A stretch of 64,000 nt of DNA from Undaria pinnatifida (lineage: Eukaryota; Sar; Phaeophyceae; Laminariales; Alariaceae), in assembly GCA_012845835.1 (NCBI GenBank), contig JABAKD010000014.1:6235396-6299395 (forward strand), written 5' to 3'. Below, piece after piece: positions 30,079 through 41,260 of the stretch (its first letter is position 1; every line of letters starts with the position of its first letter). The notes under the pieces were generated by a model. The model did no database searches. It saw only the letters and a program-made list of their open reading frames with translations, and had not been told where the DNA came from. The position numbers and the translations under genes are program-made.

Positions 30079-31361
30079 CGAGGGGCGCACAAAAAAAATC
30101 CCGGACACCTAACTCCAGTTTTTGCATTTGGTCGGCGGGGAGGGGGGGGGGGGCGGGGGGGAGGGGGGGGGTCTCCCAGCACACTAAATCCTATATAAAG
30201 AAATATGCAACTCTAATTCCTATATAAAGAACCATGCAACACTAATTCCCATATAAAACAAAGTGACTTGGCCATAGACTAGGCACTGGGTGCCACTGCG
30301 GACAATGGGTTTAGTCGAACAAGAGGCGAACCCTCGGCAACGTAGGTGTGAGGTCAGTGACACTTGGTGACACTACTGTACGGGCGTAGTACATCGAAGT
30401 CCTCGAGACGCCGCCGACACCACGAGATCGAACCGGGCCAGTACACAAGCTTGCACAAGCCAACACAAGCTCAAAAGAAAATGCGGCGAGATGTCCTTTT
30501 GAAACCGCCAAAAACGCGGCGAGACAAGATCGACTATAATTTCATAATTTAACCGACGAGCTTCCTCGTTCCGACCAGTTCTGCCAAGTTCTGGGTACAC
30601 AAGGTTGCACAAGGGTGTACGCTCGTGTCTACTCGGTGGTGTCAACGCCCAAAACCTCTCGGTTCAAGCTCTGAGTCAAGTTGTCTGAGTGGAGCGGATG
30701 GGGACTGACGCGTAAGAGTTGTAGCGGCGCAATGGTCAAATGTGGCATAATTTGCGGCTGCTTCAACCAGCATCTTCCCGGCGGGAACCACCATTGCAAA
30801 CATCTGAAGGTGTCCGTCTATGATCGCAGCGAATATTATTATTGTGTTGCACGGCCGAAATCGGCCATTTTTTTTCATATTTTCATCAACGAACGGCCGA
30901 TCTTGGCCGTTCGGGCAAAAAGGGGGAGGGGGGGGAAGCTTGGAGGGGAGGCGGGGGAGCAACGACAAATAGCAAGCAAGATCATCTGCTTCACTACCAC
31001 CGTGTTGTACTGTCTGTCTGTGGCGTCCAGTTAATCCAAGTTCGATACAACATGCATGAGGCCTTTTCGAGAAACCAAGTTGGACAAAAGCAAGATTAGA
31101 ACAGGACTTGACACAGCAGTACACGCTTGTGTACGGCAACAAAACCTTGCAAAAGCCCGAACCCCCGTCGATCGTGCTCTATGATGGTGCTTTCTTGCTG
31201 ACCAAAAAGCCACAAGACGACGTTAAACGGCCTCAACATTCACCGAAACTCAGGGAATAAAAAAAAAAAAAAAACGGTGTCGGATCCGGGGGGGCTGGGG
31301 GGGGGGGGGGGGGGGGGGGGGTAGTTAGGTGTCCGGGATTTTTTTTTTCTATGCGCCCTTG
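30079..31361. mobile_element. 1283 bp TIR element, present only in unit 1
   Basis: The ends C(G/A)AGGGGCGCA and a following AAAAAATCCCGGACACCTAACT block are inverted at the two sides. A 7 bp duplication GGGGTAG flanks it (30072-30078, 31362-31368). Unit 2 reads GAGGGGTTATATTATTAG here, an empty site. The interior has G runs near both ends (about 30141-30170 and 31287-31321), three tandem 30 bp repeats with CCTATATAAAG (30185-30260), and no transposase. A chance 166 aa minus-strand frame (30642-31142) has no recognised domain. Confidence 0.8.
31287..31321 (+). repeat. Long G homopolymer tract
   Basis: About 30 G bases with a single CT interruption, preceded by an A run of about 17 at 31257. 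It lies beside the right end of the 1283 bp TIR element. Its length is likely to vary and is error-prone in sequencing. Confidence 0.8.
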
Positions 31362-31699
31362 GGGGTAGTATTAGAAAAAAATCGGTGTCACACCTCTATC
31401 GTAGCACGCGTCTTCACAACAAAAGAAGGTGCTATCTCCATCGTAGCATGCGCGTCGTTTTTTTGTCTTTTTTTGTATACCCAAACCCATGGACATTTGT
31501 TCGTGTGATGTGGGTTAAACTTTAAGTTTGCTCAAAAAAAGTCAACTTTTCCACAGTGAGGTGCAATAGAGCTCCTCAATCAAGCCAAAAAAAGTGTTGC
31601 TTACATCTCTCTGCCGTATGATAGCATGAGTCCCTCGTTGAAGTTGGTTGACCGTATGATAGCATGAGTCCCTCGTTGAAGTTGGGTGATGAGGTATAC

Positions 31700-31978
31700 G
31701 ACGCGCGCTACGATAGAGAGGCGCACCGCATTTATTCTGAGAAAACTACTCTTTTTTGGAGCTTAAGATCTCTCCCGAAATCTGATTTGGGGAGAAAAAC
31801 AAACGGATTACCGGATGAAAAGCCCCATGTGGCTTCGTAGGTACACTACGAGAATCATGCACAAAACAAAAATGGCTGTTTTTTCCGACGAAATTTTGGG
31901 TTAAGGAGCCCCCCACCATTCAGAGAACCAAATAGCCAAAAAAAGGTATACCTTAGTACCTCTATCGTAGCACGCCGT
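31700..31978 (+). mobile_element. MITE copy, GACGCGTG family
   Basis: Begins GACGCGCGCTACGATAGAG and ends TACCTCTATCGTAGCACGCC. The internal GGGTTAAGGAGCCCC and CCAAAAAAAGGTATACC motifs are intact. The unit 2 partner is 48345-48630. Confidence 0.82.
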
Positions 31979-32049
31979 ATACAGTACTAGTAGTAGTATG
32001 AAGCTCCTCTAGTGGTTAATAGCCTCAGAACAAAAACAGAAAAGTTGAT

Positions 32050-32333
32050 GCAGAGACTCGTGCTGCGAGGAAGGTAGCACTTTTCGTCTGAATTTGAAAT
32101 GGTTTCTTCTGAATGACGCGGCTCCTTAACCCCGAATCGTGTCACGAAAATAGCATATTTTTTTTCCATGGGGAGCCCTCTCGTTGTATACATAGCCCTT
32201 GGGAGGTGGTATCCGGTGTATAAATTTGATTTTTCTCCCAATCAGTTTTTGGGTTAAGACTAACGTGTCTCGAGCTCCGAAAGTGTGAGGGACCTGAAGA
32301 ATAAAATCTGTGCACCTCTATCGTACCACGCTT
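32050..32333 (-). mobile_element. MITE copy, GACGCGTG family, opposite orientation
   Basis: Carries TGGTTTCTTCTGAATGACGCGG, CTCCTTAACCCCGAATCG and GAGCTCCGAAAGTG in the order inverse to the copy at 31700. Right end CTCTATCGTACCACGC. The unit 2 partner is 48706-49001. Confidence 0.78.
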
Positions 32334-32561
32334 CCACACCTCGCTCAACCTTAGCTTCGTGCACGTGTTGGCACTGGGCAGAAACGCCGCGAGGACCCTC
32401 AAAATGTTATTTACAAAAGTCTACACAGTCTCAATAGCACAGCTTGCGCGACGGGCTGCTCCCCACACACATATATGGCAGAATTCAAGTTGTATACCTT
32501 GTCGTAATGGACCATACTTTAGATCATTTCCTTTTCCGCAAAGAAACCACGTGGCACCACC

Positions 32562-32580
32562 CACCCACCCACCCACCCAG
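32562..32580 (+). repeat. (CCCA)n run
   Basis: Five CCCA tetramers. They face the larger TGGG array 300 bases downstream, so the two can pair as an inverted repeat. The unit 2 version is 52318-52352. Confidence 0.85.
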
Positions 32581-32884
32581 ACACTACGCACGCCTACAAA
32601 AACACCACGAAGGCCCCCATGAAAGCACCGAAAACTATATCAATGTGAGAACAACACGAAATGCCCGTTCGTTGATGCGCATGCTCACCTATAGTCTAAC
32701 TCGTGAAAGCAACATCAAAAAGCCATTGAAACGAAAATACATCCTTGAAATCTCAATAACTGATATTATCAAAGCGCATACACCTGCAAATGAACGCCTC
32801 TTGAAAACATCTTGATAACGAGTATACGTCCACGGCCAAAAGTGAAACTCTGCTGTTACATTGCTTGGTGATGAAGAGTAGGTG

Positions 32885-33062
32885 AGAGGCGGTGGGTGGG
32901 TGGGTGGACGGGTGGGTGGGCGGGTGGGTGGGCGGACGGGCGGGTGAGTGGGTGGGTGGGTGGGTGGGTGTGGATAGGTGGGTGGGTGGGTGGGTGGGTA
33001 GGTGGGTGGATGGGTGGGTGGGTGGATGGGTGGGTGGGAGGACGAGCGGGTCAGTGGGTAGT
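32885..33062 (+). repeat. (TGGG)n array at the unit 1 / unit 2 junction
   Basis: About 40 tetramers, mostly TGGG with TGGA, TGAG, CGGG variants. Sequence to its left matches sequence left of 52690. Sequence to its right matches that right of 4612. That is exactly what a tandem-duplication joint in shared repeats should show. The minus strand gives a Thr-His-Pro-Pro repeat frame that I reject as a gene. Confidence 0.92.
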
Positions 33063-33069
33063 TGTTTCG

Positions 33070-35540
33070 GTGCGTGGGCCGTTGGGTATATATATGGGAG
33101 AGTACACCATTTACTTTCTGGACACAAATGGGGGAGCATATCAGCCAATAACTACTACCACGGAGAGGAAACGCAGATTCGTTACTATGCATATGGGGTA
33201 CCGCTTACAGTACCTACCGTATATTTGCCGATGCGTGACGTGTACACACTTGCGCACGCATGACATCTTTCGAGAAGAGGGAGAAAACATCTACTGGCAG
33301 ATATCCTAGGCAAATCAAATTCTAATGGCAGCGTATTCGTCCAGCCAACACGCAGGATTTTAAGAACTGTAAAGCATGGATGATGTAGCTGTTTTTTTTT
33401 TTTTCAAATGTCTAGACGCAACCGAAGGTGTAGCACGTCAAGCGCATTGATGAATGTCCCCCTGCCGCCCATTCGAGTGTGGTCCAGAGCCAATGTTGCT
33501 CAAACTCATGTGTCTCAAACGAGCAACGTCAGACAGGTGGTGTCGACAGAACTCAACGACTTCGAATATAAAATTAGAATGACACCTCAGATAGCTCTGC
33601 ATTATCGATAACTTTAGTCCAAAAACTCAAATTTTAGTAGTTCAAAACTGCATGTGTTATGCGTCGATGCCGGGTTTGACGACCTTACGACTTTGTGGTA
33701 AGCTGGGAATACTTTAATACTGAGAGAAAGGGTACACTGCACAGGCGTAGCAAGAACATTTAAGAAATGTAGTGAGCAACAACACAGCGTGCGTCAAGCC
33801 TTCCACCCAACTCTTGCGAGCCTCGGCGGGGTGAAGTCGTCGAAACTATCACGGCATTCATTCGCACACGCGCTGCAGTGTCCGGAGGAACTGATTCGCG
33901 TGCGTCACAAAATAAAAGATTGGGGAGCGGGACAAATACACCCCTTCACCATCTCGTAAAGATACGCCCGGGTTGTTGCGCGCTGCACGAACAGCCATAA
34001 AATTTTGAATCAAACAAACAGTAAATCAAGGGGTACACTCGAATTGATAAAAATATATTTATCTGTGTGATGGACACTGATTCTAAGCTTGCCCCCACGC
34101 CTTCGTTTCTCCAAAGATGGCTCGAACCATCCAGCGCATCAAGCCATGCCGCCCAGAACACCAAGCAGCTCACAAGAGGAAGACCTGCAACCCTACAAGA
34201 GTACACCCAAAGTTACAAGTCGCCTTACATGTATGAATACACAACAACTTGTGAGTCAAGGGCGCTCCACAACCTCCCAACCTTGGACGCCGATCAAGTC
34301 ACACATTCCTCCCCATCTACCCACAAGAAAAGACAAACTCGACCTCACCTCCAACGTTCTCAAGAGTTACAAAATGTTCGAAGCGTGAATGTTTACAGCG
34401 CGCTTTAGACGAGCCGCGCACCAGGACACCGAACCAGTCCAAAATTCCTGTCCGTTTCCTCGCGCGCGTCGTGTTTGCCTCGCCTTCGTCAACAATCAAC
34501 CGCGACAAACACGAGGCAACAAGGGGGCTACAAACTCTTGCTCTATGTTATGGTGGGTTCTGTTCGACTCTCCGTCCTTGTTGTTCGAACACAAAAGCGG
34601 CCCGTTTGCTACGTGTCCGGTTACATGCGATACACCAGTTAAGAAGTTGAGGGGATGCCACACAGCACAACCCCAGCGGCCAAAACATCCACAACAGCAG
34701 CAAAATGTTTTACGTACAGCTCTTGGCTCAAGAGCCACAAGGACACTTGAGCAAGCCCCCAAATCGTCCCCATTTTTCATCCATACACACGCATAATTTC
34801 CCTTCGTTTTCGACTGCCGGCGGCAACAATACCACCGAACCAGGAATCATCTACAGCGGCCACATCTACATGTGATATTCCACGGACACTGTTGACGTTT
34901 CTCCGCGCGAACAAGAAATCAATCTAGCGGACACATCTGCATGATAATTTGGCGAAACACCAGCAGCCAAACATTACCATAATTCCGTATGTCCAATACA
35001 TCTGCGGCGGTGTACTGCGAACACCCGAATATCTCTATCAAAGACAGGAACGAGTGCAAGGTCATGCTCAGTGCCTGTCACCGCCGACATCACGGTTGCA
35101 GCTGAGTGTACAATCACATTAACACACGACCAACGCTCTTTCCAACAATAATGCCGTTTGGTTCTCCAACCAGAGGTACTATAAGAGGACCTTGGTATAT
35201 AGTCTACCCTCTACCTGGTTGCCGGGCTTCTGCACACGGTCCGCATCGCCATTATTCCGCAAGCACGCACTATTCACCCCCAGCAGCCATGTGATCACGA
35301 TTCCCCGAACACGACACAACGGTGTCGGCCCTCTCGAAGAATCAACAGAGCCCCCACCCACAACAAGCTTCACCCAAAAAATACGGGGAAACAAGAGTTT
35401 GGATACTACAGCTGTTATCATGGTACATGACGATAGAGGCGAGCCATTTTGCCCTTTAAGGGTGATGGCTTGAGGAGCTATATACCTCATCGGGTAAACT
35501 GAAGGCCCAACCCGATGACCCATGACCTAAGTATACAAAA
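33070..35540. other. 3' flank of gene 3, no gene recognised
   Basis: Matches 4620-7443 with many small indels. The longest unit 1 frame is broken here, which argues against coding. It contains the same TCAAGCCTTCCACCCAACTC and GGACACCGAAC landmarks. Confidence 0.55.
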
Positions 35541-35959
35541 GACGCGCTTGCTACGCTAGAAGTGGACCCTTTTTATTCTTGGGCTCTTGCTCAATTTGGG
35601 AGCTTAAGACCTCTCTGCCAAAAACTTTATTTGGAGGAAAATAAAACTGCTACCTGCCACGGATAAAAACCCTCATAGCCTTGGTACACGACGAGAATCG
35701 CGCAAAACAAAATGGCCTCCATTTCCGACAATTTTGGGTTAAGGAGCCCCGTCGTTCAGATACAGTTTCAGCCAAAAAAAGGTATACCTTATACCTCCGA
35801 CGATTTGGGGTTAAGGATCCCCGTCATTCCGAAACCATTTCAGCCAAAAAAAGGTATACCTTAATACCTCCGACGATTTTGGGTTGAGGTGCCCCGTCAT
35901 TCAGGAACCGGTTTCGCCAAAAAAAGGTATACCTTGATACCTCTATCGTAGAACGCGTC
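35541..35959 (+). mobile_element. MITE copy with internal triplication (unit 2)
   Basis: Same structure as 7444-7863: termini GACGCGCTTGCTACG and GAACGCGTC, with three tandem 72-73 bp inner segments starting at 35724, 35796 and 35869. The triplication therefore predates the segmental duplication. Confidence 0.85.
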
Positions 35960-36409
35960 AAAAATCGTTTTTACTGAACACACCGATGTGACGAGTGAAA
36001 TTCCGACGATTTGAGGCGAAGTAAGGAGCCCCGTCACTTTTACATAAATGTGTTTCATCCAAAATGTGCTACATCTAGACTTTACATCGTGGCGCGCGTC
36101 TTACACTGTAGATAGTGTTGAGGCAAGCGCCCTTTCTCAATTTAGAACTCTAGCTCTAATAATAGAGACCAAACATCTCGATTATATTCGTCAGCGGGGC
36201 TCCGTGCGCTGTAAGATATCCCCGTCTCGGCGGTGTACTGCGAGCACCCCGCAACTACACAAAAAGAACACATGTATGTCGTGGTTTATAGTGCTACATC
36301 GCCACTTTGCTCCGCACCCACTACTAGACCCATATCTTCAACGCTGTACGAGCATAAATCTCCCAAAACGAACCAAAAGAGCACATACATATTATATGTG
36401 CAAGAGTGT

Positions 36410-39400
36410 TCAGTGCTTGTCGTTGCCGCCATTGCCGTACTTCTTGTTTTCGTCGTCGTCGAGAAGGCCGCAACGCTGCAGGCACATACGCTGAGCCTTG
36501 GCGGGCGCCTCCGGCAGAGACGCGATGAGGTTCTTGAGGGTGGGGTCGTCGAAGTTCAGCGAAGCCTGCAACAGCAAAATCCACGATGATAAGAGCCAAG
36601 CAGGCACCAAAAGAAAACAAGAGGAAAAGGTAAGAGATAGGGGTGGGGCGATGAGCAATCAGCGCGTGCAGGACCTCTCTTGGGCCACCACAATAACTCA
36701 GCATTCGCCTATGGCAGGCACACAGCAGTATCCTCGTGCAATATGGCAATACACACCCCGGCTTCTAGCGATTACAGGCCTTGCGAGAGATGATGCACGG
36801 CACACCACAGCCGCTGAGCTAGCCAAACAAGCGCTGACTGCTCGCGGCGTCGAATGTATGTCTGAACAGCCTCGACGCGCATCCTTCCAACAGGCCTAAC
36901 GTCACCCCCCTTCTGTGCGAGCTTAGCTCCTTCAAAACTCTACCGACGTACTTGGGGGGGGGCGTTTCTGTTTGGAAGTACTATATAGTGGCGAGCAGGC
37001 AAGCCTCCAAACGGATCGAGTAATTTTGATAGGCCCTCCCAGCTAAGGGGTATCGCCTTTAAAGTCGGTTTGGGTGCGGTGGAATCGCGAGTCGTGTCAT
37101 ACGACCATACACCCATATGCCTGCAACTTGCGCCGGAGAGGGTGTCTGTTTTGCAGGGTCGAAAGCCCTGGTTAAAAAACCTCGCACGGGAACAACGCGT
37201 CCACAAGCACGGAATCCTCATATATAGTCATCTTCCTTGCGGATCTTTCTGATGTGTGCATGTTGCGCATTAGTCGGCCGGAGCGCGTGCTGCGAGAAGT
37301 TGACTCGTGCGGGGGTGGGCCAAGCCGGTTGGGATGGTTTTAATGCCACCAAACTTCTCTATACGGGTTCGTTTTTAGCGTACCAAACCGATTCCGGAAC
37401 AAGACTAGCCTCTAATTTACTATAGGTTGCTTCAGAGTGTGTTGCTGGATCTACAGTACAACGACGGTGAATGAAGTGCACTTAAAACGAGTCGACTTGT
37501 GTTGGCCGGCCATGTGAAACAAGAGCGTTTTAGCTTACCTGGATAGCCTCGCTGGGGAGCTGGAAGAAGTTCGTAGTAATAGTCACCACCCCGGGGTCCT
37601 CCGAGTTAAGCGCGGCCAGGAATGTCGCCGGCTCGCAGTCGAGGTTCTGCTGGTAGTGGATGAGGCCTTGGGGGAAGAAGGCCACGTCGCCGTCGTAGAG
37701 GTCGTTGACGACGGCACCCTCGCCGCCGTTCTCCTCCACGAACGCTACCCGCAGTTGGTTGCCCTTGATCGTGTAAAGCATCTGCACTCGTGCAACGACG
37801 AAGAAGAAGGGAAGGGTGGTCAACGTCAGATATATCTGCAACCAAAACGGTTCGAACGGTGGGTCAAGATACTTGCCGTCGAACACCGTTGTCGGCGGAG
37901 TGGATGTGTTACAAATCTATCGCGAAACGTGTGATATCTAATCCGGAACCCGTCCTAGCCCTTCTTTCATTGTGCTCTCGCCACAAGCTCTACGGTACTG
38001 CTGTAGCAATTTGTTCGCCGATCGGGTCTCATCGACGTCCGCTCTTGATTTGACCTCGATCTCTGAAACATTCCCGCGGTTAGTATTCGTACCCCGTACT
38101 ATAGTATGCCAGATACACAGAATAAGCTATACCCTCTGTTGGTACTAGAATACAGTGTAGCTGTGGTAGACAGTGTTAAAATGTATTGATTTCTGACCTC
38201 TGTGGCGCGGGGGTGCACGTGAGGCAGGTTGATCGCGCAGGGTCCGAGGTTAACCAAGGCCATGGAGATGCCCTGCCCCTCCAGAGCGGCAAGCTGGTTG
38301 AGGTTGACCCCGCGGAGCTGGAATCCGTCGACGAGGTTGGATGGTTCGGGTCCACCAAGGCTGAACGCGAAGTCGTCCTCGTTGAACAAAGTTATCGCTT
38401 GCTGCAAGGGGGGGGGGGGGTATGGACGAAAACAGCAGCAGTGGTATCGATTTGTTACAGCGAGGAAGGGACAAGAAGGTATCACGCTTATACTACTAGT
38501 AGAGTGAACCCCAAAGACATAACAACAACCGGATCGCGCCGAGAGGGGTTTATTGTGTGTCACACTTAGGCCAGTGTAAGCATGTGTGTCGGATTATGCG
38601 TCAATGCTCCTACTCATTAGTACACTGTAGGTGCACTTGGGACGCAGTATGTGGTTGCTGCCACCGACGTGGGTGGGGTGGTGCCGTCGGCTTTGTTGCT
38701 ATATCAAGTAGTTGCTGGCTCTCTGTTTCCCCTTTCTCATGTTTGTCGTGCCGTCCTTTCGTTTCACTCATGTGTTGTCCCTCCTGAGTTTTTCCTTTTC
38801 ACTCCCCCCTGCATCCCTGCTTCCCTCTTTGTTTCCCAATGCATTTTGTTTTTTGTTTACTCTTCTCTTGATTATCTTTTCCTTGGAAATAGACCTGGTG
38901 TGGTGGCTTCATACATTTGGTCCTGGTATTCATTGCGGTTGGCCTTGCATCCATGGCCAATAACCGCCTTTCTGTACGTAGGTGCAATGTGTATCTTCGT
39001 CTGGTAGTTGTTGTGACTACAGCTAGATCGTCTCTCTGGGAAGCATCAGCGCCGGACACCTGTTGTGATGGATGTATAGTCTAGACTAGACTGGACTAGA
39101 TGGGTATTTAGAATATCATTTTACCGTGAACACACATAAGACTATATTCTCTGGTATTTAATACCCTGGTAGTTATTTATTTTTTTGCCCATCCCATTTA
39201 TTATCTGGAGGCGCACTTTGTATTTCTCTTGCTCGCTCCCTAGACGTAACTCAGACCCAGGTGCGCTCGCCACGCAGACTCTTCTTCCCCCCACTCCCCT
39301 CTACCCTGCGTGCCTTCACGTGGATCTCGAGAAGACTCGGAAACCTGTTCTTCTCTCTCGTCGACTCGCATCGAAATGCGCCTACCCACGCTGTTATCAA

Positions 39401-40201
39401 TAGGCGCTCTCAGTAGTTGGTTCCTTTAAACCCAAAAGCCCGACCCACCCGAGGTTCCAACCCCAAAACCAACTCCAGTAGCATTCGAGGGTAACCACTA
39501 GACCACCGGGGCGACCGGTTCCACACCACAGGCGGATACGGCATCGAAGAAAACATCGTGTTTACGGGTCATTACAGTATAACAGACCGGATGGTCTAAG
39601 AAAAGGCATTGTGTTCACAGGTCAGCACGTTATGGCAGCTGGGGTATTTGGTCCAAATTGCTGTAACACGGTTAACATACAACGAAGGACAAGCGAGTTG
39701 AGTCGTGAAGGGGTGGCCTTCATCTGGCTTCAAGTCGTCGGTAAAACGACGGAGCACACACGTACACATGCAAACATAGACTATCTGTAGTGTGGCTCAA
39801 GACACACCAGGGCAGCGATATTGTTGTAGACTAGTACTTGTGCCATTGACACGTGCTACTGCTTGCTGTAGCACATGGACACGACTAGGCATGCGGTGTG
39901 TAGTATTACAAGCACGGCGCAATCCTACAATACTACAATATCCAGCAACGACGTCGTCACCATATAGTCTATATATCGTACCCTGTGCCATGATGCACAG
40001 TAGTACGTATAAACACATACAGGCATGCCGCGTGTACTATGGTATGTATCACAAACAAGACATAACCATCACAACCGGCCAAGGCAGTGATCAATATCGT
40101 ACCTGTGCCGTGACGGGAGTGGTGGCCTGCGCATCAGCAGCAGAAGTGAAAGTCACGCCCGCAGCGACGAGGCCAACAGCAGCGCAGAAGGACGTCTTCA
40201 T
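36410..40201 (-). CDS. Germin-like (cupin) secreted protein, gene 3
   Basis: Minus-strand exons are 40201-40103, 38401-38198, 37781-37539 and 36565-36410, all GT-AG and phase 0, giving 233 aa. Exon 1 is base-identical to exon 1 of gene 1 and encodes the same signal peptide. Exon 2 differs by one silent change that I can see. Exon 3 changes Glu to Asp in LYDGDV. Exon 4 has DDDENKKYGN where gene 1 has DDDESKKYGN. Cupin ligands His94, His96, Glu101 and His143 are kept. The gene is the unit 2 copy of gene 1, head-to-head with gene 4. Introns are 1701, 416 and 973 bp, close to those of gene 1. Confidence 0.92.
39439..39512 (-). other. tRNA-like sequence in intron 1 of gene 3
   Basis: Unit 2 counterpart of 11319-11392. 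The A box (TGGTCTAGTGGTTA) is even closer to consensus. The B box has mutated to GGTTGGAACC. Stems are incomplete, so it is a pseudogene or tRNA-derived repeat at best. Confidence 0.28.
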
Positions 40202-41260
40202 TTTGCTTCAGTAGTACAAGGAGTCCTGTTCTCTCGCTCAATCGGTCTGTCTGATGGTTAGGTGAAGTGGTCCTGGTGCTCGGTGCTCAGTGATTCCCTT
40301 TTGAATATGGCCGGAAGGAGCTGAGGTGACACTGCTATGGGTTGTGGGTTGTGGAGTGCGAGAGTGTGAGACACGATAACCGTCTTCCCCCGCGGGTGTC
40401 GCTCGCGGCGCAATGTACGCGAATGGCCCGTCTGGTAGAGAGTTCTACGAAAGTACTGCGCGAAAAGCGGCACCAGGCGACTCTGTCTGCAAATATAAGG
40501 ACCGTTTGAATACTACAATGGATATAAAAACGGGTTTACATTTAGGAAAAAAGATTTCTACCTCGAAGAAGGTTCCAAGAATATGCCTGCAGCGCGGCGT
40601 GTTCGGCTTAACTTTTGGAGGACCTTGCCTGCGGTTGGTAGGCGTAGAGGGACCCCTCAATGATACGGGTGACTTGTCAAGTTGTCAACGGGCGACATCT
40701 CCGAATATCGTACCCCACCGGCAATCATATAAAACGGCAGAAGATAATTATTTTTGAAAAGAAACTTGTATGTGCTGGTCAACCATCACGGCAAGATGCA
40801 CCAAAAGTGAAACCGAGCACCGATTTTGCGGGTTTAATTTTATTCGCAGAGCTCTCTTCGAGGCACTCAATCACGTTGTTCGCAAAATAAATTAGGGGAA
40901 CGTGCAAGTTCAACTTTTCACAGTTAATAGTTTAGCTCCTGTTTCGCTCTTTTTTTCGTAGAACTCTCTGCCAGGAGGGCATTCGCGCTTCGCGTGCATT
41001 GCACCGCGAGCGAGGTCGAGGCGATGTCGCCATCGTCGCACCCCACATGTCTCACTCTCATCACAACCCACAACCTGCAACCCACAACCTACGGCCACCT
41101 CGTCTCCTTCCAGCCTTTTACAACGGGATATATATATAACAACTGAGCATCGAGCGCAGCAGTAGCACCTTCTTTTATCCTTCATTCAGATAGAGTGATC
41201 GAGAGGAAACAGGACACCTACATACAGATCTAGTACGGCAATTACTACTCGCACCACAAA
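40202..41260. promoter_or_regulatory. Shared bidirectional promoter region of genes 3 and 4
   Basis: 1059 bp, aligned with 12088-13174. Inverted blocks lie at about 40396-40455 and 40954-41015. The TATA-like run on the gene 4 side is at 41128-41139. Leader motifs lie just upstream of both start codons. The conservation in two units tells little because the duplication is recent; the looser match to the third pair is more informative. Confidence 0.68.
41128..41139 (+). promoter_or_regulatory. TATA-like box of gene 4
   Basis: ATATATATATAA, about 120-130 bases before the ATG and at the same place as in gene 2, one TA unit longer. Confidence 0.45.

Larger units (their letters stand above)
29844..31412 (-). 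mobile_element. MITE copy split by a 1.28 kb TIR insertion
   Basis: Left end GATGCATGCTACGATAGAGG, right end CTCTATCGTAGCACGCGTC at 31412. The body 29844-30078 plus 31362-31412 matches the uninterrupted unit 2 copy at 47476-47753 (278 bp). The order of internal motifs is inverted relative to the copy at 29596. Confidence 0.82.
4620..32880 (+). repeat. Segmental duplication unit 1 (tandem partner is 33060-52690)
   Basis: Sequence across this interval recurs in the same order and orientation about 28.1 kb downstream (left of the transposon stack) or about 17.6 kb downstream (right of it). It includes both cupin genes, the introns, the shared promoter and the flanking MITEs. Without the 10.4 kb nested insertion in gene 2 the unit is about 18 kb. 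Homology is high enough that introns align base by base with scattered small indels, so the duplication is fairly recent. Edges are approximate because they lie in TGGG repeats. Confidence 0.88.

Noticed and set aside
30642..31142. 166 aa minus-strand frame within the 1283 bp TIR element
   Set aside because: No transposase or other motif, low-complexity Pro and Ser stretches; probably chance.
32689..33192. Pro/Thr/His-rich minus-strand frame (also at 4172-4699 and 52646-52864)
   Set aside because: It is the translation of the TGGG array. The frame outside the array is not kept between the copies, and no domain is present.
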